Assembly: GCA_947396885.1 (NCBI GenBank)
Contig: OX377202.1
Span: 17,112,001 to 17,176,000, forward strand
DNA from: Heligmosomoides polygyrus polygyrus
Lineage: Eukaryota > Nematoda > Chromadorea > Rhabditida > Heligmosomidae
Length of the DNA stretch: 64,000 nt
Direction of reading: 5' to 3'
Position numbers and translations under genes: made by a program
Notes under the pieces: generated by a model
The model's input: only the letters and a program-made list of their open reading frames with translations
What the model was told of the DNA's origin: nothing
Databases searched by the model: none
Shown here: positions 22,693-35,300 of the stretch, one piece after another
Position numbering within the stretch: position 1 is the first letter of the stretch
How the letters are laid out: each line of letters begins with the position of its first letter

Positions 22693-23489
22693 CGCACATA
22701 TTAGTTTGTTGTTATTACGCCTCCTAATGATCTCGGCCGACAACACGTTCAGGTGAGAACGACATTTTTAGAACACTTAGGTTCCTATATGGCACGCGTT
22801 CATAATATTCAACCGTAAGGTATGCGTATTTGTGTGCAGTTACGGTATCGCGCTAGCCGCGTGCGACGTCGCGGCGCTGAAACGCGGACGTGACGCATGG
22901 TTAGCCGCGGAGCACGAAATGTTCCGTGTTTAAGTTCCCAGACCACATTTCTAGCAAGGAACTTAAGATCCCACAGAATGTGGCAGGCAGCAGTCTGTAG
23001 TAGGACAATTGATCCGAGAATGGGTGATAGTGACCTTTTTCCCTAGTATAACCATAATCACGGGTAAAAATTGACCGAAGAAGCTGTAGATGGCAAATAC
23101 TGACGCCAGAAACCATCCACATGACCAGGATTCCTGTATAAACTGTCGCTGATCGTCCTATTGAAACCACATTCATATACCATCTCCAAGAAACGTTGAA
23201 TTGAGGCAAAGGCGTGCCGCATTTCCCTGTAGGAAGTGTTTCTAGCCGTCGAAAGCATCGGACCGCGACAATTCGTCCAATTTCGTCGCGCACCGTCCAC
23301 TATGCCAGAGGGGTTCGCGCGGCGTTGGAGTTATGTCTGCCCCGGGCGCAGATACGCATCGTTGAAAAGCAGACACAAGACGCAAATAGACAGCCTTGGT
23401 TTGTGAGCATTGATGGCCTCAAATTGACTCCTGTCATCATGACAAAGCGTAATAACATAATTACAACAAACTAATATGTGCAGAAGTAT

Positions 23490-23575
23490 CGGCAGTATAC
23501 GAACTCGAACTCTAAAGTTCACTGGTGTGCTCCTACGAGGCGGTGCTTCCACCGGCTGCGCCACAGAGGCACTCG
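23490..23575 (-). repeat. tRNA-like segment in foldback right arm
   Basis: Inverse copy of 22615-22692: GGCGCAGCCGGTGG and GAGTTCGAGTTCG on the minus strand. Confidence 0.5.
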
Positions 23576-23973
23576 TCTTGCGGTGTCATAGGGTTGATGA
23601 TTGTTGCACACACGTTTCACACCTCTTTTCCCTGTCTTTAAAAAAGCGTTCAGCAAGAACTAACTATAGCTCTGGACTCCGGTCACACGGCCTTACATCC
23701 TGCCAAAATGGCGTCGCAAAAGCTCACCATGAGTTGGAATCTTTCCTTATGAGCCGCGGATGGGGTATGACTTCCTACCCTATAGGTTTCTGAAGTGGTT
23801 TAACTTGTTGCTTGGAAAAACGCGGAGCGAGGCAAACAAAACAAGCAAACAATAATATCGCCATGCTCTCCTCTACGTCAGAGCGCGTAAAGGTATCAGT
23901 AGTAGGGCTGCAGGGGTATGGCCCGACTAACGCAGCCTGGGTTAAGATTGACTAAATCCAGGAGTTCCTTCGT

Positions 23974-24553
23974 CACTATTGTACTTTCAGGACTCCAGAG
24001 GTCGAGGAGAGGTCGAAAAAAAAATTTCGCCCAAACATCGCCCAAGGGGGTTATTTGGGGTGCTGATCACGAATCTGACATCCGTTTTCGAAATTTCGGT
24101 CGATTACGGTAGGTTACGGTAGGTACGGGTGACTAAGGCTGATAAGGTTATAATCTCAGATTTCGCCTAAACTTCGTTTGGGGGGGGGGGGTATTTCGGG
24201 TGCTGATCACGAATCTGACAATGATTTTTCGTATTACGCTGGAGTTTGGAATGGAAATCGGCGACCAGAACCCTAGTCACCCGTACCTACCATAACCTAC
24301 CGTACTCCAGCGTAAAACGCAAGACGGATGTCAGATTCGTGATCAGTAGCCAAATAACCCCCACCCCGGCGAGGTTTGGTCGAAATCGGTGATTATGACC
24401 TTGGTCGCTTTAGTCACCCGTACCTGCCATAACGTACCGGCCGAAATTTGTAAAACGGATGTCAGGTTCGTGATCAGCACCCCAAATAACCTCCTGGACG
24501 AAGTTTGGGCGAAATTTTTTTTCGACCTCTAGAGTCCTGAAAGTACAATAGTG
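23974..24553. repeat. Foldback element, CACTATTGTACTTTC termini
   Basis: Left end CACTATTGTACTTTCAGGAC and right end its inverse, ending 24553. The arms continue through CGAAAAAAAAATTTCGCCCA and GATCACGAATCTGACATCCG. The interior repeats the unit GGTAGGTTACGGTAGGTACG in both orientations. The same left end recurs at about 33930 inside the foldback 33163-34188. No coding sequence. Confidence 0.7.
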
Positions 24554-25229
24554 CCGTTCCTTCCCCTTGCGAAATATGGAGGCAAACGAAAATGAATGTG
24601 TGAGCGCAAAGTGGAGATAGCAGCCTATTAATATTCACGCAAATAACTGCGGGCCATACGTGCCCGCCACGACACGCTACGGTGACCCATCCAGAGTCTG
24701 GAGCTGGCCCACTTGATATTCTCATAAAATCCTCGGTAGAAAACGAAAATAGAAGCACAACCGTGCCACCATTATGTTCTCTAGTCCTGATAATTGGCCG
24801 AATGAATGCCTAAAACAGTATTCCTAATTGGCGGGAACTGGTGGTGAAAAAAAAACAACAGGGCAGAACGAAGCAAAAGCTGGAGAACGAATGCGGGCGC
24901 AGTGCGCGTTGGGAGGGGGCAGCCAAGGGCTTCCACCTCCTTGAACATAGAAGTCGGATATGATGACGTGGAATCTCCCACCTTGTACACAACCTGACGC
25001 GTTCGTACGTGCAACGCAAGTAGCAACGAGAAGGGCCTTGGTCACGCCACGTCACGCGCCAAGTCGACGGGTAAAAACTCGTCATACACGTGGGAATGCA
25101 ACGTCACGTAGTGCTTGTGTTTGAGGCTGATGGGCTGGCCCCTCCAACATGCATTACATCCAAATTCGATCAACTGTCTATCGCCACAGTCAAGCAGCTG
25201 AGGCCTGGAGACGTATAAGGACTATACAC
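24554..25229. other. Unassigned intergenic sequence
   Basis: No gene or repeat recognised. Confidence 0.3.
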
Positions 25230-25345
25230 TGGGTCCGAGTGCATCAATTTCGGAGATGCCGATCCGAGTCACTCAAAAATCCAGGGTTAGCGAAAGCAGC
25301 GTTATCCGAATCATCCCATTATCCAAGATTTTATATCGGATCCTA
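25230..25345 (-). repeat. Copy of the GGATNCGGATAA-rich repeat
   Basis: In reverse it gives GGATAATGGGATGATTCGGA and TGAGTGACTCGGATCGG, the same GGAT/GATTCGGATAA vocabulary as the insert at 46799-47145. Confidence 0.5.
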
Positions 25346-25439
25346 TGTATAGTGAGGACATGCCGTGACAAAAGGCAACGTGCTGACGCGAAAGCGTCCG
25401 AGGACTTACTGATTTTCAGGAGAATATTTGGTAGATCCA

Positions 25440-25612
25440 CCTTCTGTCCCACCCTTTGTCCTACCTAGAAAAGTTTGGCACTGTTTCTATTTCTCTGACA
25501 CTGGAAGAATGGAAGGCTTGGTTGGCATAGACGGGACTCGGATTTCGAACCAATTCGCACCACATGCAAGAGTAACCGTCCTCTCCAACTGCGCCACGCA
25601 CAAGAAACAACG
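25440..25612 (-). repeat. SINE fragment, degenerate
   Basis: Body and head landmarks in reverse: GGAATGGAAGGCTTGGTTGG-like, then AACTGCGCCACGC. Confidence 0.55.
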
Positions 25613-25627
25613 GTACGGCTTGTGATT

Positions 25628-26045
25628 GACCAAGAAAGGCCCAAGGGTTCTGTATGGGCAGAATCGCCTCTCTCTCTGGAATACAAGAAAATGCAAATAC
25701 CGACCCCAATACGACTCTACGCAGAGTTAGTGACGACGGAAGTTGGGCTGTTGGCGGCGTTAGCCCTATGCGTGTACGCGGATCGCGAGCTCAAGTTGGC
25801 TGAAAACAGCGATGACGAGCGAGAGATGGTGGCGCAGTGGGTAGAGGGGCGACGTAATCCCCATAATCGCTGTCTCTAGCCAACTTGAGCTCGCCCTCCG
25901 CGTACAGGCATAGGGCTAACGCCGCCAACGGCCACACTTGTCGTCTCTAACTCTGCGCAGAGTTGTATTGGGGTCGAGATGTTTGCATTTTATTGTTTCC
26001 CAGAGACAGGCGATTCTGCTCATACACAATACTTGGGTCGTTCCG
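25628..26045. mobile_element. Foldback element, about 180-bp arms
   Basis: Arms 25628-25807 and 25873-26045 are inverted copies (GGCGGCGTTAGCCCTATGC and its complement near 25910-25928; GACCCCAATAC on both sides). The loop of about 65 bp contains GTGGCGCAGTGGGTAGAG, an exact A-box-style sequence with no B box. It lies just 3' of the hyccin gene. Confidence 0.7.
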
Positions 26046-26326
26046 ACCTACCGTTGAGACAGCTTCCTGGTGAGACAGAAGAACTGTCATGGGCTCCAAA
26101 AGCGTTCGCATGGTGAAATGTCTACTGCTGATGCGACCTGGGAACTACATACAACAACGAGAATTACCCAAAACAGTAGGTGCGCAATTTCCTTCGATTT
26201 ATAGTACTTGCTATGGAATAAGTCACTTGAGCATTCTGGCTGGTTGAACGTTCTGAGAAGGAGGATTTGCCATGAGCAACGGTAAGAGGTCACCTACTAC
26301 GGCTAGCCTGTCTAACCTTGTAACGA

Positions 26327-29300
26327 TCAGAAATCGAAGCTCCTCTGCGTACTACTCCCGCTGTCCATATGTCGGAGACCGCTCACGGAATAGGAGCCGG
26401 AGTCGGCGGACTGCGAGGAACGTCTCTCACCGCGCAACTCGTCTGGTCGTTCGATCGTCACCGGACTCGAGTGTTCCTTCGCTTCTCCATTGGGTCCATT
26501 TCTGCACCGATCCGCCTTCTTCTCATCCTCGCTCGAGTTCTCCCTACGTCTCGGTGTACTGTGATGGACCTCATGATGAACGCTGTCATCGCGCTTCGGT
26601 GTATCCATGGAACTGTTCGTCGGATACGGAAACTCGGAAATCTCTTCGAGCCGAGCCGCTCCATCTGCTCCGTCGCTCGCCTTCTCTTCTCGGATAGTCT
26701 GTAGTTCTACCTGAAAAACTCTAATTTAAAATCAATATAACCCAGAGTAGAAGAATAACGCTTACGTCATCGGCCTCGATGGAGTTCTTTCGTCTTCGTT
26801 GGATTTTGTGATGTAACCCCAGAGCAGTAACCTTGCGCTTCAGATTATCCATGCCTAAAATACAATGAGGAGTAATGCTTCACATCTTTAAAAATTACTA
26901 ACATACATAATATTATCTAATTGGTAGTTACACCGTATACATCTTCATAAGGGATAATAAAAGATAAAGTATAAAGATGACGTTAACACATCCTTTTGTG
27001 GGATGCGCTACGCATTCTACACATTCTGTTTCTATATAATATCGCAGGAGCAATTGAAGGCCGTATTTGGCCTGAATGGTACCTTCTGGTGGATAGCCAA
27101 TAAACAAAGAAGTCAGTGTTTTACCCTTCCCAGGCAAGTCCGGTACCAATTCACAAATCCCGGAAGGATGGAAGGTTTGGTTGGCCTAGGCGGGACACGA
27201 AACGAACGACAACTTTGTATGGGAGTACACAACCGGTGCCTCCTCCGACGGTGCTGTCACGCGACCTTACAAGAGATATATCTGATTAACTTCGATCAGA
27301 AGTATTCTCCAGCGGACGACCTTGATCCGGAACCCTCACACCTCTCCTGTCGGCCTTTGAGAAGATAGGAGAACTTCGATGTCTAAGACGACGTCGTATC
27401 GTACAACATCTCCACGGCAGTGTTAAGGGATCCGAGAGCTTGGAAACGACCAAGAGACGCCTATCTCCGGAAACTCGAGCTGATACGCCAGCGTGGAGCA
27501 GCACGAGTGTCAGGCAACCACCAACCGACTCCGAGCTTGCAAAGCTATGCAGAGCGGCGATAAAGGAGATCTTAAGGAGAGAAGTGCGGAAGTGTTGGCT
27601 GAAGCTGCAGAGGCAGGGTTGAGCATCCGCAATGCCCGCCGGAACTTCGCCAACTTCTAGAACAAGATGACCGCTCTCCGACGTCCTGACGGAACCGTCA
27701 CCTCTCCCAGAAGGACCATGGAGAAGGTCATCCAAGACTTCTACTCCGACCTCTTCGATAGCCACGTCCATCTGCCCCCATGCCATCTTCCGCAGGATGG
27801 ATACGTCGTTCCCTCTGTTCTCTCTTCCGAGATCCGACACGCCATCTCGTCGATGAAGAAGCGTACAGCACCCGGTCCTGACAGGATCAGACCCGAATAC
27901 CTGAAGGACCTCCCGCCAGCGCTCATCAACACCCTGGCGCGGCTCTTCACACGCTACCTGTCGGAGTGCAAGGTTCCATCTCAGTGGAAGACCAGCGAGA
28001 CTGTGTTGCTGTACAACAAGGGAGACGTGCACGGCATTGGCAACTATCGCCCGACCTGCCTGCTGTCCGTAGTCTACAAGCTGTTCACTCGAGTCATCCT
28101 GAATAGGATCAGCAGAACGCTGGACGAAGGACAGCCACGCGAACAAGCAGGATTTCAGAGAAGATTCAGCACGATCGACCACATACACATCGAGGTATCG
28201 AAGCAGTGAACTTCTCCACCGCACATGACACAGCCATCGTGTACGTTTGGTGAATCGCACGGAATAGAAAGGCTGAACCTGCCAGAAAAGTCGTAGACAA
28301 ATAGAAGGGCTATGCTGTGCCGAAATGGGTGGTTCCCACGTTCAGACAAAGCACCTCATACACATTTGTAGCAATTAGGGATGAAAATGGCGCACATAAT
28401 TCAGAATAAATATACCTTCTTCAAGAATTGAGTGCTCTTTCTCCTTCAATTCCGGCTGAATTGGAATATCTTCCGGCATTTTTCGTATCCTTAAGCTTGC
28501 GCTCGTCACCAATCCTTTGCGAGGTTTCTCCTGAAAACAATGATACTATTCCACTTTTAGGTGCTCCACCGAGGCAACAAATCTATGAATCTATGTCACA
28601 CCCCCCCAAACAAGGACAAAATTCAAGCAATGGCCAGCTCCTTTCTTATCTCCATTACAGCTCCATAGCAACTCTTGTTCGAGGCATCCTTCATGGACTC
28701 ACAGGAGAGGACTATGGTTACTTTCCTTAAAGCCTCTGGCATATTGTAGTTCAACATCCCTTTTGAAGGATCACCGGCTCCTCACTCTACTTATTGCTCA
28801 CTCAGATAATATCCTTTACCTCTTCAAATGGAATTTGCTAGAACACCAACGCAATACCCTTTTCGTCCTTTCATCAAAACTGCGTGCAACATATCTATTT
28901 CAAAGGAAAACTAGAAAAATCACTCACCTTATGATTCCTTACCCACATCAATTCGTCGCGCTTTTCTTTAGAAAGCGGATTCTCCAGAAGAGAATTGCGA
29001 AGAGCACTGGTTACCTGCAAGCACAAGCATAAGCTGTTCCCAACCGTCATCTTCTTGAAGCCAGGCACAACGAGTCAGTACACCGTCAGTATGATGTGGC
29101 AAAGGAGGCTTTAAAATGATTATATCATGTCTATAGTTGCTAAGCTCACGAAGAGATTGTTAAACGGCTTTACTGGCCATGGTTTCGGCTGAATCGGATT
29201 CGTCAGAGCTTGAAAGGGTCATATCAATAATGAGTTGTCCCACCAAATGTCGCCTGAACCTAACAAAATTCAATGTCCGATTTTTGAAAGCGCGGCCCAT

Positions 29301-32300
29301 GGAGAGAATCCAAATACCGTACCTCACCGTAGTGCACTGATGGACCGGCGGAAGCCGCAGAGGGTATAGCAGGGGTACGGGAGAGCATCTACCCCAGGTC
29401 ACTATTTCAGAAATCATTTGGTAAAAACACGTGGAGGAGTAGTGCAGGGTGAGAGCACTAAGAAGGCCTATCCCTGCCGTGCACATCCAGGTGGAGTAGT
29501 GAGTAATGACGACATCATCGGCGTCAAAATTGGCTAGAACTCTTTCCCATGTTGAGAACATGAGCCATGAAGGGTTAGAAATCCGTTCCGAGTTCAGACT
29601 CAAGCAAACTTGCAATGGCGCTTCCTTTAGGATTAATGAATACATAACAGAACTGCCTTGTTGAACTACGCTATCTTAACGCTATAAGACACTCGGTACT
29701 CCAAAAGAGCCGCCTCGGATCGGGCAGAGCTGGATACGGATGAATGAAGAAGAGGAAATGAATTGGACGAGAACCAACCAATATGACATCCGCAAGAATC
29801 TCGTACTGCGCACGCTGGTGCATCGCTTCGATCGCACGTAAAGCCAGATCAGGTGCACCGTTGAACAGCGCCATGTAGACTCCTGTGAGTAGTTCTAGCA
29901 GCAATGTGCTGTTCACATGCTGTCGAGGTTTTCTGGAAGTTATTCGCTCAGGCAAAATACCAGTCCTCAAAAGTCGTGATGAAACATGGAGCTTCTCAAA
30001 CTTTTACGATTACATGGATCACTTCTGCGCGGTCATGGGAACTGTGCGAGCTATATTCTCTTTTAAACAACCTCTTAGAAGCTTGAGTGACAATAGAAAA
30101 GAATAGTACCTAACGCATGAGCACCAACACACTTCAGTATGCAATTAAAATGGCAACTCATGCAGAAACAGGGCAGTCGGAGCGTTCCCCACGAATAGTA
30201 TCAGGCTTTACTGAGAAAAACAATTCACTGACTCGTCCAGTTCAAATACCAATGTCTCTTGACATACAGGCTGTAGACATTCCAGCGTAGTTCTATGAGT
30301 TGCAGGCCAAGATTGTTACAGGCCTTATTTCGGCTGTGCGCTTTTAGCGCAGTCGGAGGAGGCTCCGGCTGACGCGTGCACCCGATACTGGGTTCCTGGT
30401 TCGGATTTCCCGCCTAGGCCAACCAACCCTTCCATCCCTCCGGGGTCGGTGGATTGGTACCAGGCTTGTCTGAGAAGGATAAACGCTGACTTGTTCATCG
30501 GCTGGCCACCGTAAGTCGTTGTATGGCCAAATACGCCTTCAAATACCCTACACGACATCCCGTAGAAGTAGAATGCGTGGTGCATCCAAAAAGGTGTTGA
30601 GTAACGCCGTCCTTTATCCTTTTTATTTATACCTTTGTTCGACTAATGTTTCGGTGCCTTCTCGTCCTCGGAGCATAGAAAAATCGAGAACACTTTAGGA
30701 AGCTATTCTTCGAACTGCCTATAATGTTCCCGACTTTTCCAGGCTCTGAACACGTGTGATGCTGAGCCATTAGCCGAAATAAACCCTGCAACGATTCTGG
30801 TCAGCTCACAGAACTACTGGAATTAACCGACTTCTCATAGGCTGGCCAACAAAAGCCATTTTGTAAGCTAAATATATCAGAGTGTCTGTAAAGCTTTGAG
30901 AAAATTCAGAACTTTTATTGTATTGAAACTGCAACTGAAAATAAGATTAGTCAATCAACAATGTATGATCGCTTGGTGGCCACAACCTTCCTCCATTCGG
31001 GTAGAGAGACAAATGGTTCTCTCCTAAAAGAAAAAGGGCGTGACGCTGCCCATTCGTCGACTGCGCGCGATGTCGTCGTTGTTGTAAAACTGCCGTCCAC
31101 GGCAGAAGTGCTCGAGACTGCGGAAAGCGTGGAGATCACAGGGAAAAGATGCGGGGAGTAAGGTGGATGGGGTATCACACGATGCTTCTCTAGCTGGCGC
31201 TGGGTAGCCTTTACGAAATGTGGCCTCGCATGATCCATCAAAAGATGAATCTTTCCCTTCTACTTGTGGTCAGCGGATAACCTGTACTCCATATCTACCA
31301 GTTGTGAGACGAGGTTGGCGTCAATCGACTGAACAGCCGGCAGGACCTCGTAGTAAACGACATCCTTGCTACTGTAGCACAAAGAGAGCAGGTGCTTCTT
31401 GCCGTGGACATCTCTCTTTGGGATGGGCTGTGAGTCTTTATCGTGAGGCAGTCACTGTAGCCTCGTCCGGGTTGTCGTACGTTATCCACTTCTCATCCAT
31501 GGCAACTATCGACTCAGTCCATGCCGTCTTTCGGTAGAGACAGAGCAGAGAAGAGCAGGCCTTACACGTGTGTTTTGCTCGGCGACTGTCAGATCGTGGG
31601 GTACGGTATGAGGACGCTTCACCACAAGATCGGATCGAGTGAGGATATCATGGACGGATTTAGGTTTAGGAGGATTTGGAAGTCCCCGCCTCCCTCTCAA
31701 TATCTCGTACAGACTTAGCCGGATCAGCTTGAACAGAAGCGAGGACGACCGTTGCACCTCTCGATTGGGGACGTCCGGACCGACTAGCACCGCCGAGGGA
31801 GAAGTCTCCGTTTGCAAATCGATCGAACCAGCGATAAACAGTAGTAGTGGAGAGGGACTCGGGACGCGTCAGCGACACAACCTGCTGATGGGCCTCGGTT
31901 GGGTTGAAGCCGGGGCGGAGGCATCGAAGCAAAATTTTGCGGTTACTCAGTTCAGCTGGACATGATAAGACTGACGGATTTTCGTAATCTAGAGGGTAAG
32001 GCGACTGTATTGATTGGGGTTTAGATCGAAACGCTATGGTTAACAAGTAATTATAGTAACATGATCTAACGCAGAACCTGTGAGAAGATATCTCATTTTA
32101 TTTTTATGCATCAAAAATTCTCAAAACTTTCCGTACACCCTGGTACGTTCAAAATATCTTCTCGTTGCCACCTAGAAGTGGAATGTGTGATGCATTCCAC
32201 AAACGGGATGACCAATGTCGTTTACCTGTTTCTTATGCTTAGGATACCATATGGAGGTGGAGCGCATCGCACATCTCTGGAATCTAGAACGACCACCTTC

Positions 32301-35300
32301 ATTTCCGTTTATGTGCTGTAGAAGACGCTGCGGTTGTTTTTACAATTTGGTCGACTACGCTGCATTTGTGAAAAGACAAGACATATAAGTACCGTTAAAA
32401 GCGCTTACAACCTCGACACCAGCCACTTGATGCTTAAGGTAAATAAACTGAAACATTTCTATCAAGCTTAACTGGCTCCATGCTGATATCAGCGACCGGC
32501 TCATTCCGACATACGGGTGAGTGCTGACGGTTGCAACGAGGTGTGGATGTTACGTGCGATCGAACGGCGCCAGTAATGTGATGGCGTAGATCACCCCCGC
32601 CCGGTCAGCAGGAGGTGCGAGTTCGAGTCCCGCTTGGCGCAAGAGTTTGATCGCAACAAAACATTATAATGAGAGCTTGGGTTGATCACGAATCAGGAAG
32701 TTCGGAGCGAGAACCAAACAATTGGAACGAAGAACTTACTTCGAGTGGTCCTCTATCACTTCGCAAGACTGTTCTGACTCCATCACTTTGCTAACGAAGT
32801 TCGTCTCCGGAAACGTGAAACCGCTCTCGCATATTGAGAGCGCAGCCAGGCAAACATGCCTCGATACGACATCGGATGCCAGGTAAACTAAGCTGCCATT
32901 CACCTGAAACCAGCTCTGCGCTGCAAAGAAAACCGAGCAAATTGTCATCGATGGATATATTTGCAGATTAATGAATAACAGGGCGAATGATATTCTTACC
33001 GACTTCATGATTCGTGTCAGTATGAGAAATTTCGACTCGGACGTGAACTCTTCGACCGTCGGATAAGGGCCAATGCGAACTGTTGTCTGAAAACATTACT
33101 GCTCTCTAACAATTTAGTAGATCGGACGCTTATAGGAGCCATTCCCTATGTGGAACACGCTAACCAGGGGAGAGTCTCAGGCGTAGGTCTGAACGGAGGA
33201 AATGGATAGTACTGCGAGAATCTCCACTCTTCATATGGTAGAAAAACATGTTTCATTTTTGCTGAGTCCTTGAACCCAAAGAGCTTCGGGTGTTCGAAGT
33301 TGGGGGTGCAGTATTGCACCACCAGTGCGTGCCCACATGCCTACGTGCGCGCGTTGATATATAGGAAGCGGCGAAAGGCTGCGCGGCTAGCGGATCAGTG
33401 GCTCAGCAGGGTGCGATACAGCTTTACAGGTGCTAGGTCAGATGTTCGACTCTCGTGCTATGCACTATTTTTGCATCTTTTCATGACTGCCGCTTCCTTT
33501 ACCACTTCGCTTCCTGCACACCTACTACACACTTATTTAACTCTAGTTGTCAAATAAGAGTCACATTCGTGCTCAAAACAAAGATAGGGCAAAAACGGTG
33601 ACCATGACCTTACCATTAATCACCTCTATCCCTGTAACTTAATGTACTCCAGCGTAATATGGAAAAACGGATGTCAGATTCGTGATCAGCACTCCAAATA
33701 ACCCCCTCGGAGAAGTTTCGGCGAAGTCGATGATGATGACTTCGACAGTCCAAGTCATTCGTACCTGCTGAAAGGTCACTGTTTCGCATTCGCTGAAAAA
33801 CACAAAACATTCTATAACTCAGAAACTGGGAAGAGTGAACCACAGCTTACAGTACACCCTTACTTGACATTTAGAGTGAAATAAATGTGTAGAAGATGTG
33901 TAGGAAAAAAGTTGATTTAAACTACCATTAAGGCACTATTGTACTTTCACGACTCCAGAGGTCGAGGAGAGGTTCAAAAAAAAATTTCGCCCAAACATCG
34001 CCCATGGATGTTATTTGGGGTGCTGATCACGAATCTGACATCCGTTTTCCAAATTTCGGCCGATTACGGTAGATAAGGATGACGGTGCAATACTGTACCC
34101 CAATTTCGAAGACCCATAGCTCTTTGGGTTCAAGGGCTCAGGAAAACGAGACATGTTTTTCTACCATATGAAGAATGGAAATTCTTCCGTCCTGGTGTTT
34201 ACAGCCGCTCTCAACTTTTGCAGTTTGACAGAGTAAATGTTCGCAGTTATCTGGTGCCGGCTTCAAGGAAGTCGTGGTAGAGCATGCCCTGGGAGTCCCC
34301 AAAAGCCGAAACGCAGATTCATTTCCAAATTTTCACCATGAGTCGCACTGTGCTAGAAGAAACACAGCTTCTTCAATAACACAAACGGCTCACTGGTAAT
34401 GCGAGCCGAGTGACTGCTGGTCTTCGCAATTATCAGTAGCACATGCTGCCCCGTTGATCGCCGAATTGCTGAAGCTGGCACTAGCAACGCCTCCGTTCAT
34501 TCCTGTTGTGTACCAGAGCGCTCCAATGGATCTTCATCGGTCGAGGGACACGAAGAGCTTAACATTTTCCTTTCAAGACTTTTCTGAAGAACATCAACTA
34601 ATGCAGTTGTGGTCGTGATGCTGCTGTTTTGGCATACTGCAGACTCCAGGACGTAATTCAGCGGGTGTTTCTTGAATGCATTATGTGGCCGGCCCACCTA
34701 GTTCTCGACGGCTTGGCCTAGGCAACAGCGTCTCTGTTCTTCGAATGTCGACGAAGCACGGAAATAAGGAGGACGTCTCTCACTTGCGTGAATCTTTTCA
34801 CTCCGAGCACAGTTCTCTCGTTCCTCGCTTGATAGTGTGTTCATTCTGCTTTCGTATGACCCACGTCCCTAAGGCATACGTTACCGCAGGAAGAACAGCG
34901 GAGTCGAATAGGTGGGCACGCAGCGAGGTTCTCCGTCTTCTTCACGACTTCTTTGACGCTTTTGAAAACTCCCGATGCCGCTTGCTTCCTGTTGTCCAGC
35001 GTCTGCTCTAGGCACCGAAATTCATCATTTCCTCATAAACATCGTCTTTTTAAGATTCAGTTGCTGATTCAGCTTTCACGTATACGCTCGAAGTTGGACA
35101 TATCTCGCTCTGCTTGGGTAACGCCAGTGTTATGAGCATGACGTCATCGAGGCGGAAATGGTGCAGTTCAGTCGAGTTAAGCAGTCTCATTCCCTAGACC
35201 ATGGAAAACCACCCATTTCAGGACGAGTACGTAGATGCTGCTCAGATCTTAGGGCCTCAACAAATCTATCAAAATGGTGCGATTGATCAGAGCTACGATT

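Larger units (their letters stand above)
22410..23765. mobile_element. Large foldback element with a tRNA-like segment in each arm
   Basis: Left arm about 22410-22760 and right arm about 23440-23765 are inverted copies of about 330 bp (for example CGGAGTCCAGA...TAGTTAGTT and its complement near 23660-23690; TATTAGTTTGTTGTTATTAC and its complement near 23450-23475). Each arm carries an A-box-like GGTGCAGTCGGTAGAAG or GGCGCAGCCGGTGGAAG and a B-box-like GAGTTCGAGT. The central 0.65 kb holds minus-strand frames with no known domain. Confidence 0.68.

Noticed and set aside
22901..23300. Protein gene in the centre of the foldback 22410-23765
   Set aside because: Two overlapping minus frames exist, but with no splice sites or recognisable motif.
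27286..28260. 324-residue minus-strand open frame
   Set aside because: It is the complement of the RTE reverse transcriptase fragment, which reads recognisably on the plus strand.
32555..32680. Functional tRNA gene
   Set aside because: B box and T-arm look good, but no acceptor-stem partner or anticodon arm can be formed, and the sequence recurs as a repeat.
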